From positions 46,402 through 110,401 of the forward strand of contig JBQVNB010000017.1 in assembly GCA_052435735.1 (NCBI GenBank): a DNA stretch of 64,000 bases, written 5' to 3'. The notes under the pieces were generated by a model. The model was not told where the DNA came from. It did not search any database and saw nothing but the letters and a program-made list of their open reading frames with translations. Source of the DNA: Aliihoeflea sp052435735. GTDB lineage: Bacteria > Pseudomonadota > Alphaproteobacteria > Rhizobiales > Rhizobiaceae. Numbering within the stretch: position 1 is the stretch's first letter; each line of letters begins with the position of its first letter. Made by a program: the position numbers and the translations under genes. Shown here one piece after another: positions 1-8,129 of the stretch.

Positions 1-1
1 G

Positions 2-1039
2 AACGACGTTGCGTTCGGCTGGGTTCATGCCGATCCGGCGACGGCGGATGTCGGCGCTCTGGCTGCCGATCTTCTGGCCAGAAAGCGGCAGGCAAAGGCG
101 CAGCCCTTGGTGACGGCGGAGGCAGGCGAAGGCGAGCGGGCCGGGGCGCGGGCGCTTCTGGCGCGGATTGCGGGCAGCCGGATCGGGCGGATCGGCGAGC
201 GGCCGGACGGGTTCTTCACCTGCGACTACGATCCCGAGCGGCTCGAAAGCCTGGCCGGTGTTTCGGTCGAGCCGATCGCGCTCGATGCGCTCTTTGCCTC
301 CGCGCGGGGCGCTGGAGAAGGGGCCGTCGGCGAGGCGCGGGCGGAGGCCGGCGCGACGCTCGACGATCTCGACAGCGTCGACCAGGACCAGCTCGACCGG
401 TCGCTGCGCCTGCGCGCGGCGCTGGAGGACGTGCGCTCGAAAGGCGGCTATGCGGCATTCGCCGTGCGCTGCTGGCCGGAAATGTTCACGCAATATGGCG
501 GCGCGGTCTGCGGGCCGGTCGGGATGATGGGCGAGCGGCGCGTGCCGTGCGCCTGCGAGGCGGACGTCCATGGGGCGCTGACGAACCTGTTCCTGCAGGA
601 GATGACCGGGGACGCGGCGTTCCTCGTCGATTTGGTCGATCTCGATGCACAGGACGGAACGGGCGTCGTCTGGCATTGCGGGCAGGCGCCGGTGTCGATG
701 CGCGACGAGACCGTGACGGCGAAGGCGGCGATCCATTCCAACCGCAAGATGCCGCTTCTGTTCGAGTTTCCGTTGAAGCCCGGCCGCGTCACCTTCGCGC
801 GGATCAGCCAGGCGCGCGGGCATCCGACGATGGTGATCGCGGGCGGCGAGATGAAACGGCGCCCGCTCGCCTTTTCCGGCACGGCTGGCGTGCTCGCCTT
901 CGATGCGCCGATCGAGGCCGTGGCGCAGACGATCGTCGGGGCTGGGCTCGAGCATCATTTGAGCCTCGTTTATGGCGACCACCGGCCGGCGCTGCGCGCC
1001 CTGGCGGCCGAAATGGGCCTGCCGGTTCTCGAATTCTAA
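2..1039 (+). CDS. L-fucose/L-arabinose isomerase-like protein, 5'-truncated
   Basis: The frame is open from the left edge of the window to a TAA at 1037-1039, so only the last 345 residues of a longer protein are present; the internal GTG/ATG codons are not good starts. The sequence resembles the COG2407 family of L-fucose/L-arabinose isomerase-related proteins, which interconvert aldoses and ketoses or carry related sugar activities. The recognisable stretch is the C-terminal half, with a conserved Cys/Gly-rich segment around CGPVGMMGERRVPC and an EADVHGALT motif. It ends 10 bases before the Gfo/Idh/MocA gene, so the two are probably co-transcribed. The substrate cannot be named. The family call is fairly sure, the activity is not. 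Confidence 0.65.
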   Translation, partial: NDVAFGWVHADPATADVGALAADLLARKRQAKAQPLVTAEAGEGERAGARALLARIAGSRIGRIGERPDGFFTCDYDPERLESLAGVSVEPIALDALFASARGAGEGAVGEARAEAGATLDDLDSVDQDQLDRSLRLRAALEDVRSKGGYAAFAVRCWPEMFTQYGGAVCGPVGMMGERRVPCACEADVHGALTNLFLQEMTGDAAFLVDLVDLDAQDGTGVVWHCGQAPVSMRDETVTAKAAIHSNRKMPLLFEFPLKPGRVTFARISQARGHPTMVIAGGEMKRRPLAFSGTAGVLAFDAPIEAVAQTIVGAGLEHHLSLVYGDHRPALRALAAEMGLPVLEF

Positions 1040-1049
1040 AGGAACTCGC

Positions 1050-2162
1050 ATGTCGAAACTGCGCTACGCGATCATCGGTTCGGGCATGATGGGGCAGGAG
1101 CACATCCGCAACATCATGCTTCTGCCCGACACGGAAATCGTCGCCGTCAGCGATCCGGACGAGGGGATGCGCGAGCGCGCGGCGGCGCTATCCGGCGGCG
1201 CGCGGCAGTTCGCCGACCACCGCGCGCTGATGGATGCGGGGCTCGCCGACGTGCTGGTGATCGCCAGCCCGAACCACACGCATCACGACATCCTGCTCGA
1301 CGTGATGCCGGCGGACCTGCCGATCCTCGTCGAAAAGCCGCTCTGTTCGACGGCTGAGACGAGCCGGCATATCCTCGCTGCGGCTGCCGGTCGAAAGGCG
1401 CCGGTCTGGGTCGCGATGGAATATCGCTACATGCCGCCGATCGCGCGGATGATCGAGGAAATCCGCGCCGGGACGATCGGCGAGGCCAGGATGCTGACGA
1501 TCCGCGAGCATCGATTCCCGTTCTTGCACAAGGTCGGCCACTGGAACCGTTTTGCGGCCGAGACCGGCGGGACGCTGGTCGAAAAATGCTGCCATTTCTT
1601 CGACCTGATGCGGCTCGTCACGCAGTCGGAGCCGGTGCGGATCTATGCTTCGGGGGCGCAGGACGTGAATCACAAGGACGAGGCCTATGACGGCCGCGCG
1701 CCGGACATTCTGGACAATGCCTATGTGATCGCCGACTTCGCCAACGGCATGCGGGCGATGTTGGAATTGTGCATGTTTTCCGAAGGAAGCTGGTTCCAGG
1801 AGCACGTCTCGGCGATGGGCTCGGCGGGCAAGATCGAGGCTTTCGTGCCGGGGCCGGCGCGGTTCTGGCCGGGTGCGGGCGAGCGGGCGGCCAAAATCGT
1901 GATTTCTCCGCGCGAACCGAAGGGCCCGCAGCGGCGCGTCGTTGAGGTCGACCCCGAAATCCTCGCCGCTGGCGACCATCACGGCTCGACCTTCTATCAG
2001 CACCGCCTGTTCCAGCAGATGGTGCTGGATGGCGGGCAACCGGAGGTGTCGCTCGAAGACGGGCTGCGCTCGGTCGAGATGGGCGCGGCGGCGGAGCTTT
2101 CGGCGCGCACCGGGCAGGCGGTGGAGTTCGCGGAAGGGTGGCGCGACCGTCAGGTGGCGTGA
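1050..2162 (+). CDS. Gfo/Idh/MocA family oxidoreductase
   Basis: A 370-residue NAD(P)-dependent sugar or cyclitol dehydrogenase family protein. The N-terminus holds the Rossmann motif IIGSGMMG (residues 8-15) and the EKP motif at residues 95-97 that marks this family. The C-terminal half is the alpha/beta substrate domain. The ATG at 1050 follows AAAGGAAC, a good ribosome site; an in-frame extension to 972 runs back into the upstream gene and was not used. It lies directly behind the isomerase-like gene, so both probably work on one sugar or cyclitol. Its nearness to a sulfolactate module makes a sulfosugar substrate conceivable, but nothing in the sequence proves it. Confidence 0.85.
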   Translation: MSKLRYAIIGSGMMGQEHIRNIMLLPDTEIVAVSDPDEGMRERAAALSGGARQFADHRALMDAGLADVLVIASPNHTHHDILLDVMPADLPILVEKPLCSTAETSRHILAAAAGRKAPVWVAMEYRYMPPIARMIEEIRAGTIGEARMLTIREHRFPFLHKVGHWNRFAAETGGTLVEKCCHFFDLMRLVTQSEPVRIYASGAQDVNHKDEAYDGRAPDILDNAYVIADFANGMRAMLELCMFSEGSWFQEHVSAMGSAGKIEAFVPGPARFWPGAGERAAKIVISPREPKGPQRRVVEVDPEILAAGDHHGSTFYQHRLFQQMVLDGGQPEVSLEDGLRSVEMGAAAELSARTGQAVEFAEGWRDRQVA

Positions 2163-2172
2163 TCGCTGCCGG

Positions 2173-2436
2173 TCAACGCTGCTTGTGCAAGGTGCGGACG
2201 TAGGTTTCCAGCACGGCATTCATGCGGGTCTGGTAGCCCTTGCCGGTCGCCTTGAAGGCATCGAGGACGGACTTCTTCACCCGCAAGGTCACCTGCTGCG
2301 TCGTGTCCGGCTCCACCAGCTTCGCATTCCTCCAGAAATTCTCGTCCAGTTCGGGAATGTCGCTGGTTTCGATCTGGTCGTCCGGCAGGGCGGCCAGTTG
2401 CTCAAGGGTCAGTTCCCTGTCGTAGCGCTTCTTCAT
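2173..2436 (-). CDS. brnA: BrnA-type antitoxin
   Basis: An 87-residue protein with the C-terminal ribbon-helix-helix block typical of BrnA, including VLDAFKATGKGYQTRMNAVL. Members bind and neutralise the BrnT ribonuclease and repress their own promoter. I chose the ATG at 2436 because AAAGGA lies at the right distance upstream; a TTG at 2451 would add five residues. The gene overlaps the 3' end of brnT by about 35 bases, the usual toxin-first order. It converges with the Gfo/Idh/MocA gene, whose stop lies 10 bases away. Confidence 0.85.
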   Translation of the reverse strand: MKKRYDRELTLEQLAALPDDQIETSDIPELDENFWRNAKLVEPDTTQQVTLRVKKSVLDAFKATGKGYQTRMNAVLETYVRTLHKQR

Positions 2437-2692
2437 AGGTGTTCCTTTCAACGCGCTTGGCGGGGCGCGCGGAGATGATGCGGGTTGTGCCGTCCCGGTC
2501 GGTGTGGGTCACCACGATCACCAACACGCCTTCGATCGCGCCGATGCTGTTGCGGCGAACTTCGCCATATTCGAACCGGTCATCGATTGCCGTCAGGACT
2601 GGACCTTCGAAAATTCGACAGGCGGTTGCAAAACTCAGCCCGTGCTTGGCGATGTTTGTCCGGTTCTTCGCCTCATCCCATGCAAAAGTCAT
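2402..2692 (-). CDS. brnT: BrnT-type RNase toxin
   Basis: A 96-residue BrnT family toxin, known to be a RelE-like ribonuclease that stops translation. The start MTFAWDEAKNRTNIAKHG matches the family's usual N-terminus (aromatic-x-W-D-x-x-K, then N, then KHG), so the ATG at 2692 was preferred over the upstream in-frame codons to 2797. The C-terminal RIISARPAKRVERNTYEEA block is also typical. The pair sits between a sugar operon and the GntR regulator gene and has no obvious link to either pathway. Confidence 0.85.
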   Translation of the reverse strand: MTFAWDEAKNRTNIAKHGLSFATACRIFEGPVLTAIDDRFEYGEVRRNSIGAIEGVLVIVVTHTDRDGTTRIISARPAKRVERNTYEEALRQGTDP

Positions 2693-2739
2693 GTAAGCAC
2701 ACTTTGTAGTTACATTCAATGCGTGGTGCGGGCGGCAAG

Positions 2740-3522
2740 CTACTTCAAATCCGACAGATAATGATGTGCTTCGGTGAGGCAGCGGGATATGCGCCACTCG
2801 ACGATGCGGTCGTCGAGGCCGACGGCGCGGCGGTCGACTTCGAGGAGGGGCATGCCGAAGGGGCAGTCGAGATGGCGCGCGTCGTGGGCGTCGGCGCCGA
2901 CGGCTTTCAGGCGTTCGACGGCGCGGGCGACCGTGACGCCGTAGCGGCTGGAATAGAGGCCGTAGACATTGTTGGGGATGGTCTCGAAACGGTCGAGTTC
3001 GGGAAAGAGTTCGGCGGGCAAGACGATGCGCTCGATGATCAGCGGCTTGTCGCCGAGCGTGCGGCGGCGCACGAGACGCCAGACAGGGTTGCCGGCGGGA
3101 ATGGCGAGCGCATCGGCTTCGGCCACGTTGGCGGTGCCGCTTTCGAGCGACAGGACTGTCGAATCGGGGAATTCGCGGCTGCCCTCGTCTGGTGTCAGCT
3201 TGAAGAACTGGAACAGGATGCGTTCGTCGTCATAGGAGGTGACGAAGGTGCCGCGCCCCTGCCGGCGCACGAGCAGATTGTCGAGCGTCATCTCGTGCAG
3301 GGCCTTGCGCACCGTGCCCTGGGAGACGTTCAGCTCCTCGGCGATCTGGAACTCGTTCGGGATCGACTGCCCTGCCTGCCAGCGGCCGTCGGCGATGCGC
3401 GCGACGAGCAGCGCCTTCACGCGCTTGTAGAGCGGCTGGTAGCCGAGCTTGCCCGTCCGTTCGGCGCGAAAGCGCTCTTCCTGGACATCCCCGTCCGATT
3501 CTTCCATGCGTGCGCCCGTCAC
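2740..3522 (-). CDS. GntR family regulator with UTRA domain (HutC subfamily)
   Basis: A 260-residue protein. Residues about 30-95 form a GntR winged helix (PLYKRVKALL ... SIPNEFQIAEELNVSQGTVRKAL) and residues about 110-250 a UTRA ligand-binding domain. It is transcribed away from suyA with 132 bases between the starts, which is the standard position for a pathway-specific repressor. I therefore infer that it controls the sulfolactate operon, with sulfolactate or a related acid as effector; that is inference from position. The start may be ATG 3522 or ATG 3507. Confidence 0.85.
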   Translation of the reverse strand: MTGARMEESDGDVQEERFRAERTGKLGYQPLYKRVKALLVARIADGRWQAGQSIPNEFQIAEELNVSQGTVRKALHEMTLDNLLVRRQGRGTFVTSYDDERILFQFFKLTPDEGSREFPDSTVLSLESGTANVAEADALAIPAGNPVWRLVRRRTLGDKPLIIERIVLPAELFPELDRFETIPNNVYGLYSSRYGVTVARAVERLKAVGADAHDARHLDCPFGMPLLEVDRRAVGLDDRIVEWRISRCLTEAHHYLSDLK

Positions 3523-3595
3523 CCGCCTCTCCGCGAAATGATTTTTCGTTTGGCCAATTGCGCATTGTTTCCCGATTGCGCGCTCGGTCTTTTAT

Positions 3596-3605
3596 CTTAT
3601 ACAAG
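3596..3605. promoter_or_regulatory. possible GntR operator CTTATACAAG
   Basis: A short near-palindrome in the divergent region between the GntR gene and suyA. HutC-type regulators often bind A/T-centred palindromes containing GTATA/TATAC. Only one clear copy is seen, about 50 bases before suyA, so the call is weak. Confidence 0.35.
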
Positions 3606-3654
3606 AGCTATCGCCGCACCGCCAGCGCGGGTTTGAGGTTTCGAGGAGGTCAGG

Positions 3655-3942
3655 ATGGCAATTCCCCATCTGCTCGTTCACGAGCACAAGGACAATGTCG
3701 GCGTCGTCGTCGTCGAAGGGCTGACGGCGGGCACGACGATGCTCGGCGTCGTCACGCACGACAATTCCAGCTTCGAACTGGAGGCGAAGGCGGACGTGCC
3801 GATCGGCCACAAGGTCGCGCTATCGGACATCAAGAGCGGCGACACGGCGATCAAGTATGGCGAGGACATCGGCAAGTTCGTCGCCGACGTCGCCAAGGGC
3901 TGCCACGTCCATGTCCACAATCTCAAGACCAAGCGCTGGTAG
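3655..3942 (+). CDS. suyA: (2R)-sulfolactate sulfo-lyase, alpha subunit
   Basis: A 95-residue SAF-domain protein that matches SuyA, the small subunit of the iron-dependent lyase that splits (R)-sulfolactate into pyruvate and sulfite. It opens with FLV-like HLLVHEHKDNVGVVVVEGL and closes with HVHVHNLKTKRW, an ending characteristic of SuyA. The same fold occurs as the N-terminal part of altronate/galactarate dehydratases, but there it is usually fused. Here it is separate and followed after 10 bases by the large subunit, which favours SuyAB. A strong GAGGTCAGG ribosome site precedes ATG 3655. The two dehydrogenases downstream support the sulfolactate assignment. Confidence 0.8.
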   Translation: MAIPHLLVHEHKDNVGVVVVEGLTAGTTMLGVVTHDNSSFELEAKADVPIGHKVALSDIKSGDTAIKYGEDIGKFVADVAKGCHVHVHNLKTKRW

Positions 3943-3952
3943 GAGTCGACCC

Positions 3953-5134
3953 ATGGCATCGAAGTACTCCAATCGGACCATCCAGGCCTATCGGCGCGAC
4001 AATGGCCGCGTCGGCGTGCGCAACCATGTCATCATCCTGCCGGTGGACGACATTTCCAATGCCGCCTGCGAAGCGGTCGCCAACAACATCAAGGGCACGA
4101 TGGCGCTGCCGCACGCTTATGGACGGTTGCAGTTCGGCGAGGATCTGGAACTGCATTTCCGCACCATGATCGGCACCGGTGCGAACCCGAACGTCGCCGC
4201 CGTCGTCGTCATCGGCATCGAGCCGGGCTGGACAAGCAAGATCGTCGACGGCATTGCCGAAACGGGCAAGCCGGTGGCCGGGTTCTCGATCGAGCAGAAC
4301 GGCGATTTGAAGACGATCATGGATGCGAGCCGCAAGGCGAAGGAGTTCGTCCACTACGCGACCGAACTTCAGCGCGAGGAATGCTCGATCTCGGAACTGT
4401 GGGTCTCGACCAAATGCGGCGAGAGCGACACGACGACCGGGCTCGGCTCCTGCCCGACGGTCGGCAACATGTATGACAAGCTCTTGCCCGAGGGCATCTA
4501 TGGCTGCTTCGGCGAGACGTCGGAGATCACCGGCGCCGAGCACATCGCCAAGGCGCGCGCGATCAACCCGGAGGTCGGCGAGCGCTGGTACAGGATGTGG
4601 AAGGCGTATCAGGACGACGTCATCGAGCAGTTCAAGACCGACGATCTGTCCGAAAGCCAGCCGACCAAGGGCAATATCGAGGGCGGGCTGACGACGATCG
4701 AGGAAAAGGCGCTCGGCAATCTGGAGAAGATCGGGCGGACGTCGAAATATATCGACATCCTCGAGCCGGCCGAGATGCCGAAATCGGGCAACGGGCTCTA
4801 TTTCATGGATTCCTCGTCGGCGGCGGCCGAATGCGTCACGCTGATGGCGGCGGGCGGCTACGTGATCCACACCTTCCCGACCGGACAGGGCAATGTGATC
4901 GGGAATCCGATCGTGCCCGTCGTCAAGATCACCGCCAATCCACGCACGGTGCGCACGATGGGCGAGCATGTCGATGTCGACGTGTCGGGCATATTGCGGC
5001 GCGAGATGACGATCGACGAGGCGGGCGACGCACTGATCGACATGATCGTGCGCACGGCGAACGGGCGCAACACGGCGGCCGAAGCGCTCGGTCACCGCGA
5101 GTTCTCGATGACCAAGCTCTATCGCAGCGCGTGA
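3953..5134 (+). CDS. suyB: (2R)-sulfolactate sulfo-lyase, beta subunit
   Basis: A 393-residue protein of the UxaA C-terminal family, the expected length for SuyB. It keeps the opening RDNGRVGVRNHVIILP, the Cys-containing WVSTKCGESDTTTGLGSCPT segment and the C-terminal TGQGNVIGNPIVPVVKITANP segment shared with altronate dehydratases. With SuyA it would desulfonate sulfolactate in the cytoplasm. The ATG at 3953 has AGGAG eight bases upstream, overlapping the suyA stop. An altronate or galactarate dehydratase role is the alternative, but the split subunits and the neighbours argue for SuyB. Confidence 0.8.
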   Translation: MASKYSNRTIQAYRRDNGRVGVRNHVIILPVDDISNAACEAVANNIKGTMALPHAYGRLQFGEDLELHFRTMIGTGANPNVAAVVVIGIEPGWTSKIVDGIAETGKPVAGFSIEQNGDLKTIMDASRKAKEFVHYATELQREECSISELWVSTKCGESDTTTGLGSCPTVGNMYDKLLPEGIYGCFGETSEITGAEHIAKARAINPEVGERWYRMWKAYQDDVIEQFKTDDLSESQPTKGNIEGGLTTIEEKALGNLEKIGRTSKYIDILEPAEMPKSGNGLYFMDSSSAAAECVTLMAAGGYVIHTFPTGQGNVIGNPIVPVVKITANPRTVRTMGEHVDVDVSGILRREMTIDEAGDALIDMIVRTANGRNTAAEALGHREFSMTKLYRSA

Positions 5135-5135
5135 C

Positions 5136-6068
5136 ATGGCCGACATCGTCATCTGCGAATTCATGGACGAGGCGGCCGTCGCGCGGCTGACCGCGCGGTT
5201 CGACACGCTCTACGATCCGAAGCTGGTCGATGAGCCTGAAAGGCTGGCCGAGGCGGTCCGGCCGGCGCGGGCGCTGGTCGTGCGCAACCGGACGCAGGTG
5301 CGCGGCGCGCTTCTGGAAAGCGCCGGGAAGCTGAAAGTGGTCGGGCGGCTCGGCGTCGGCCTCGACAATATCGACATGGACGCGTGTTCGGTGCGCGGCA
5401 TTGCCGTGCATCCGGCGACGGGCGCGAACAATCTCGCCGTCGCCGAATATGTCATCGCCAATGCGATGCTGCTCCTGCGGCGCGCCTACATGTCGAGCGA
5501 TGCGGTGGCGGCAGGCGAGTGGCCGCGTCAAAGAATGATGGGCCGCGAGCTTGCGGGCAAGACGCTGGGGCTGATCGGCTTCGGCGCCATCGCGCAGGAA
5601 GTGGCGTGGCGGGCGCATGATTACGGCATGAGCCTCGTCGCCTACGATCCGCATCTCGATACCGGCCATCCCGCCTGGCAGATCGCGCGCAACGTCTCGC
5701 TCGACGGGCTGATGGAGCTTTCCGACGTCATATCGCTGCATGTCCCGCTGACCGACGCGACGCGGTACATGATCGACGCACGGCGGCTGGGGCTGATGAA
5801 GCGCGATGCGGTGCTGATCAACGCCGCGCGGGGCGGGGTGGTCGACGAGGCGGCGCTGGCCGATGCGCTGCGCGACGGAAAGCTTGGCGGCGCGGCGCTC
5901 GACGTGTTCGAGACCGAACCGCTGACGGCTGAAGATGGCGCGAAGTTCATGGGGCTTCCCAATCTGGTTCTGACACCGCATATCGCGGGCGTGACGGACG
6001 AATCGAATGTGCGCGTCTCCGACATGATCGCCGGGCTCGTGATCGCGCATCTGGAGACGCAAAGATGA
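5136..6068 (+). CDS. slcC: D-2-hydroxyacid dehydrogenase family, probable (S)-sulfolactate dehydrogenase
   Basis: A 310-residue member of the D-isomer-specific 2-hydroxyacid dehydrogenase family. The nucleotide-binding motif is LIGFGAIAQ (146-154), and the catalytic triad can be read as Arg232 (NAARGG), Glu261 (FETEP) and His282 (LTPHIAG). SlcC of this family oxidises (S)-sulfolactate to sulfopyruvate. The gene starts one base after the suyB stop and overlaps comC by ATGA, so it is surely in the operon. Family membership is certain. The substrate is inferred from the suyAB-slcC-comC arrangement; by sequence alone it could be a phosphoglycerate or other hydroxyacid dehydrogenase. Confidence 0.75.
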   Translation: MADIVICEFMDEAAVARLTARFDTLYDPKLVDEPERLAEAVRPARALVVRNRTQVRGALLESAGKLKVVGRLGVGLDNIDMDACSVRGIAVHPATGANNLAVAEYVIANAMLLLRRAYMSSDAVAAGEWPRQRMMGRELAGKTLGLIGFGAIAQEVAWRAHDYGMSLVAYDPHLDTGHPAWQIARNVSLDGLMELSDVISLHVPLTDATRYMIDARRLGLMKRDAVLINAARGGVVDEAALADALRDGKLGGAALDVFETEPLTAEDGAKFMGLPNLVLTPHIAGVTDESNVRVSDMIAGLVIAHLETQR

Positions 6069-7069
6069 GCGAGCGCGTTCTGTCGGTCGGCGAAGCCCAT
6101 GCGCTGATCGCCGCCGCGCTGACGGCCAGCGACACGTCGATCGACAATGCCGACGCGGTTGCGCGGGCGCTCGTTGGCGCCGAACTGGTCGGCCAGGGCG
6201 GCCACGGCTTGCGGCGCGTTCCGGCCTATGCGGCGCAGGCGCGGGCCGGAAAGGTCAAGGGCCATGCGGCGGCGCGCGCCGAGCGCGTGCGGCCGGGGGT
6301 GGTCAGTATCGATGCCGCGTTCGGCTTCGCCTATCCGGCGCTTGAGCTCGCCGCCGATCAACTGACCGAAATGACGCCGGAGCAGGGGATCGCGATTGCG
6401 GGCATCCATCGCTCGCACCATGCCGGCGTCGCGGGGCTGGCCGTCGAAGCGCTGGCCGCGCGGGGGCTGGTCGCACTGATGTTCGCCAATGCGCCGGCGG
6501 CGATGGCGCCATGGGGCGGGCGTCGTCCGCTCTTCGGCACCGACCCGATCGCCTTTGCCTGCCCGACGAAAGGCGGCGATCCGATCATCGTCGACGTTTC
6601 GCTGTCCAAGGTCGCGCGCGGCAAGATCATGGCGGCGAACCAGAGACAGGAGCCCATTCCCGAAGGCTGGGCGCTCGATGCCGAGGGCCGGGCGACAACC
6701 GACCCCAGGGCCGCACTCGCCGGCACGATGATCCCGCTCGGCGACGCCAAGGGGACGGCGCTGGCGCTGATGGTGGAACTCCTGTGCGCCGGGCTGACCG
6801 GCGCGAATTTCGGCTACGAGCAGACCTCGTTCTTCGACGCCGACGGCGATCCGCCGGGAACCGGGCAGGCGATCATCGCCATCGATCCGGGTGTTTTCGA
6901 GGGACATGCGCTGGCGCGGTTCGCCGAGATGGCGGACCAGATCGCCGGCAGCGAGGGCGCACGCGTGCCCGGACATCGCCGCATCGCCCTGCGCGAAAGG
7001 CTTACGAGGGACGGTATCCCTGTCGAACAGGCGCTGATCGACGAGATCGGCGTGATCGGGGCCGCATGA
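6065..7069 (+). CDS. comC: malate/L-lactate dehydrogenase family, probable (R)-sulfolactate dehydrogenase
   Basis: A 334-residue Ldh2/MDH2 oxidoreductase, an NAD(P)-binding fold unlike Rossmann dehydrogenases. Typical features are QGGHGLRRVPAY near residue 40, the RSHHAG segment, and the MAPWGGRRPLFGTDPIAFACP block. ComC of this family reduces sulfopyruvate to (R)-sulfolactate. Paired with SlcC it would act as a two-enzyme racemase that turns the S enantiomer into the R form used by SuyAB. ATG 6065 overlaps the slcC stop and the gene's own stop overlaps the mutarotase start, showing tight coupling. Confidence 0.75.
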   Translation: MSERVLSVGEAHALIAAALTASDTSIDNADAVARALVGAELVGQGGHGLRRVPAYAAQARAGKVKGHAAARAERVRPGVVSIDAAFGFAYPALELAADQLTEMTPEQGIAIAGIHRSHHAGVAGLAVEALAARGLVALMFANAPAAMAPWGGRRPLFGTDPIAFACPTKGGDPIIVDVSLSKVARGKIMAANQRQEPIPEGWALDAEGRATTDPRAALAGTMIPLGDAKGTALALMVELLCAGLTGANFGYEQTSFFDADGDPPGTGQAIIAIDPGVFEGHALARFAEMADQIAGSEGARVPGHRRIALRERLTRDGIPVEQALIDEIGVIGAA

Positions 7070-8073
7070 GCGTCGAGAAATTCGGCCGCACGGATGGCGA
7101 GACAGTGCGGCGCATCACCATTGCCGGCGGCGGACTGACGGCCAAAATCCTGACCTGGGGTGCGGTCGTGCAGGATTTGCGCTTCGAGGGACACGAGCCG
7201 CCGCTGGTGCTCGGCTTCGAGCGCTTCGAGGATTATCCCGTCCGCTCGCCCTTTTTCGGCGCGATCGCGGGACGCTATGCCAACCGCATCCGGCATGGCC
7301 GGTTCGAACTGGACGGGCGGAGGGTTCAGGTCGATACCAATTTCCTCGGCAAGCATCTCCTGCATGGCGGCATCAAGGGGATCGGCAAGCGGGTCTGGTC
7401 GATCGCGGAGGCGGGTTCCGATTTCGTGCGGCTGACGCTGGCCGACCGAAATGGCGAGATGGGTTTTCCGGGCAATCTCGATATCGAATGCCTCTACACG
7501 CTCGCGGACGGCGCGCTGAAGGTCGGGCTGACGGCGCGCACCGACTCGCCGACGCTCTGCAATCTCGCCCACCACTCCTATTTCAATCTCGACGATGGCG
7601 GTGCGGGCGATGTGCTGGGGCATCGCCTGACGATCGACGCCGCGCGCTACGTGCCCGTCGACGAGGAGTGGATTCCGACCGGCGGCACGGAATTGGTCGC
7701 TGGTGGCCCTTTCGACTTTCAGGAAATGCGTGAAATCGCATGGGAGCGGGGCAGCGCGCCATTCATTTACGACCATAATTGGTGTCTCGCCGATGCAAGA
7801 CGACCGCTGACGCGCGCGGTTCGGCTGGAGGGTGCGCAGTCGGGTCTGGTGATGGATGTCTGGACGAGCGAGCCGGGCCTCCAGTTCTATGGCGGGCACA
7901 AGCTTGCCATCGACGGGGGCGGGCTGGATGGACGCAGCTACGGCGCATTTGCGGGCCTGTGCCTCGAACCGCAGATCTGGCCCGATGCGCCGAACAATCC
8001 CGACTTTCCGCAGGCGGTGCTGCGTCCGGGCGAAGTCTATGAGCAAAAGACCGAGTACCGGTTCTCGAAGTAG
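7066..8073 (+). CDS. aldose 1-epimerase (galactose mutarotase family)
   Basis: A 335-residue mutarotase. It shows the NRI motif (73-75), HGG (100-102), the NLAHHSYFNL block with catalytic His170, and the catalytic base Glu301 in GLCLEPQ. It speeds interconversion of alpha and beta sugar anomers. ATG 7066 overlaps the comC stop (ATGA); a longer upstream frame is only a shadow of comC. Being the last gene of a sulfolactate operon is notable because mutarotases acting on sulfoquinovose belong to this family. The residues seen are those of ordinary GalM, so the substrate is open. Confidence 0.85.
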   Translation: MSVEKFGRTDGETVRRITIAGGGLTAKILTWGAVVQDLRFEGHEPPLVLGFERFEDYPVRSPFFGAIAGRYANRIRHGRFELDGRRVQVDTNFLGKHLLHGGIKGIGKRVWSIAEAGSDFVRLTLADRNGEMGFPGNLDIECLYTLADGALKVGLTARTDSPTLCNLAHHSYFNLDDGGAGDVLGHRLTIDAARYVPVDEEWIPTGGTELVAGGPFDFQEMREIAWERGSAPFIYDHNWCLADARRPLTRAVRLEGAQSGLVMDVWTSEPGLQFYGGHKLAIDGGGLDGRSYGAFAGLCLEPQIWPDAPNNPDFPQAVLRPGEVYEQKTEYRFSK

Positions 8074-8129
8074 GTGCGTCGGGTTTCGAATTGCATTAGA
8101 AAAAGCAAAAACGAAAGCTGACAGCCCTC

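Noticed and set aside
3655..5134. suyA/suyB as an altronate dehydratase.
   Set aside because: Altronate dehydratase is usually one fused protein and lies with uronate genes. The split subunits, the SuyA-type ending and the slcC-comC neighbours favour the sulfo-lyase; it remains the main alternative.
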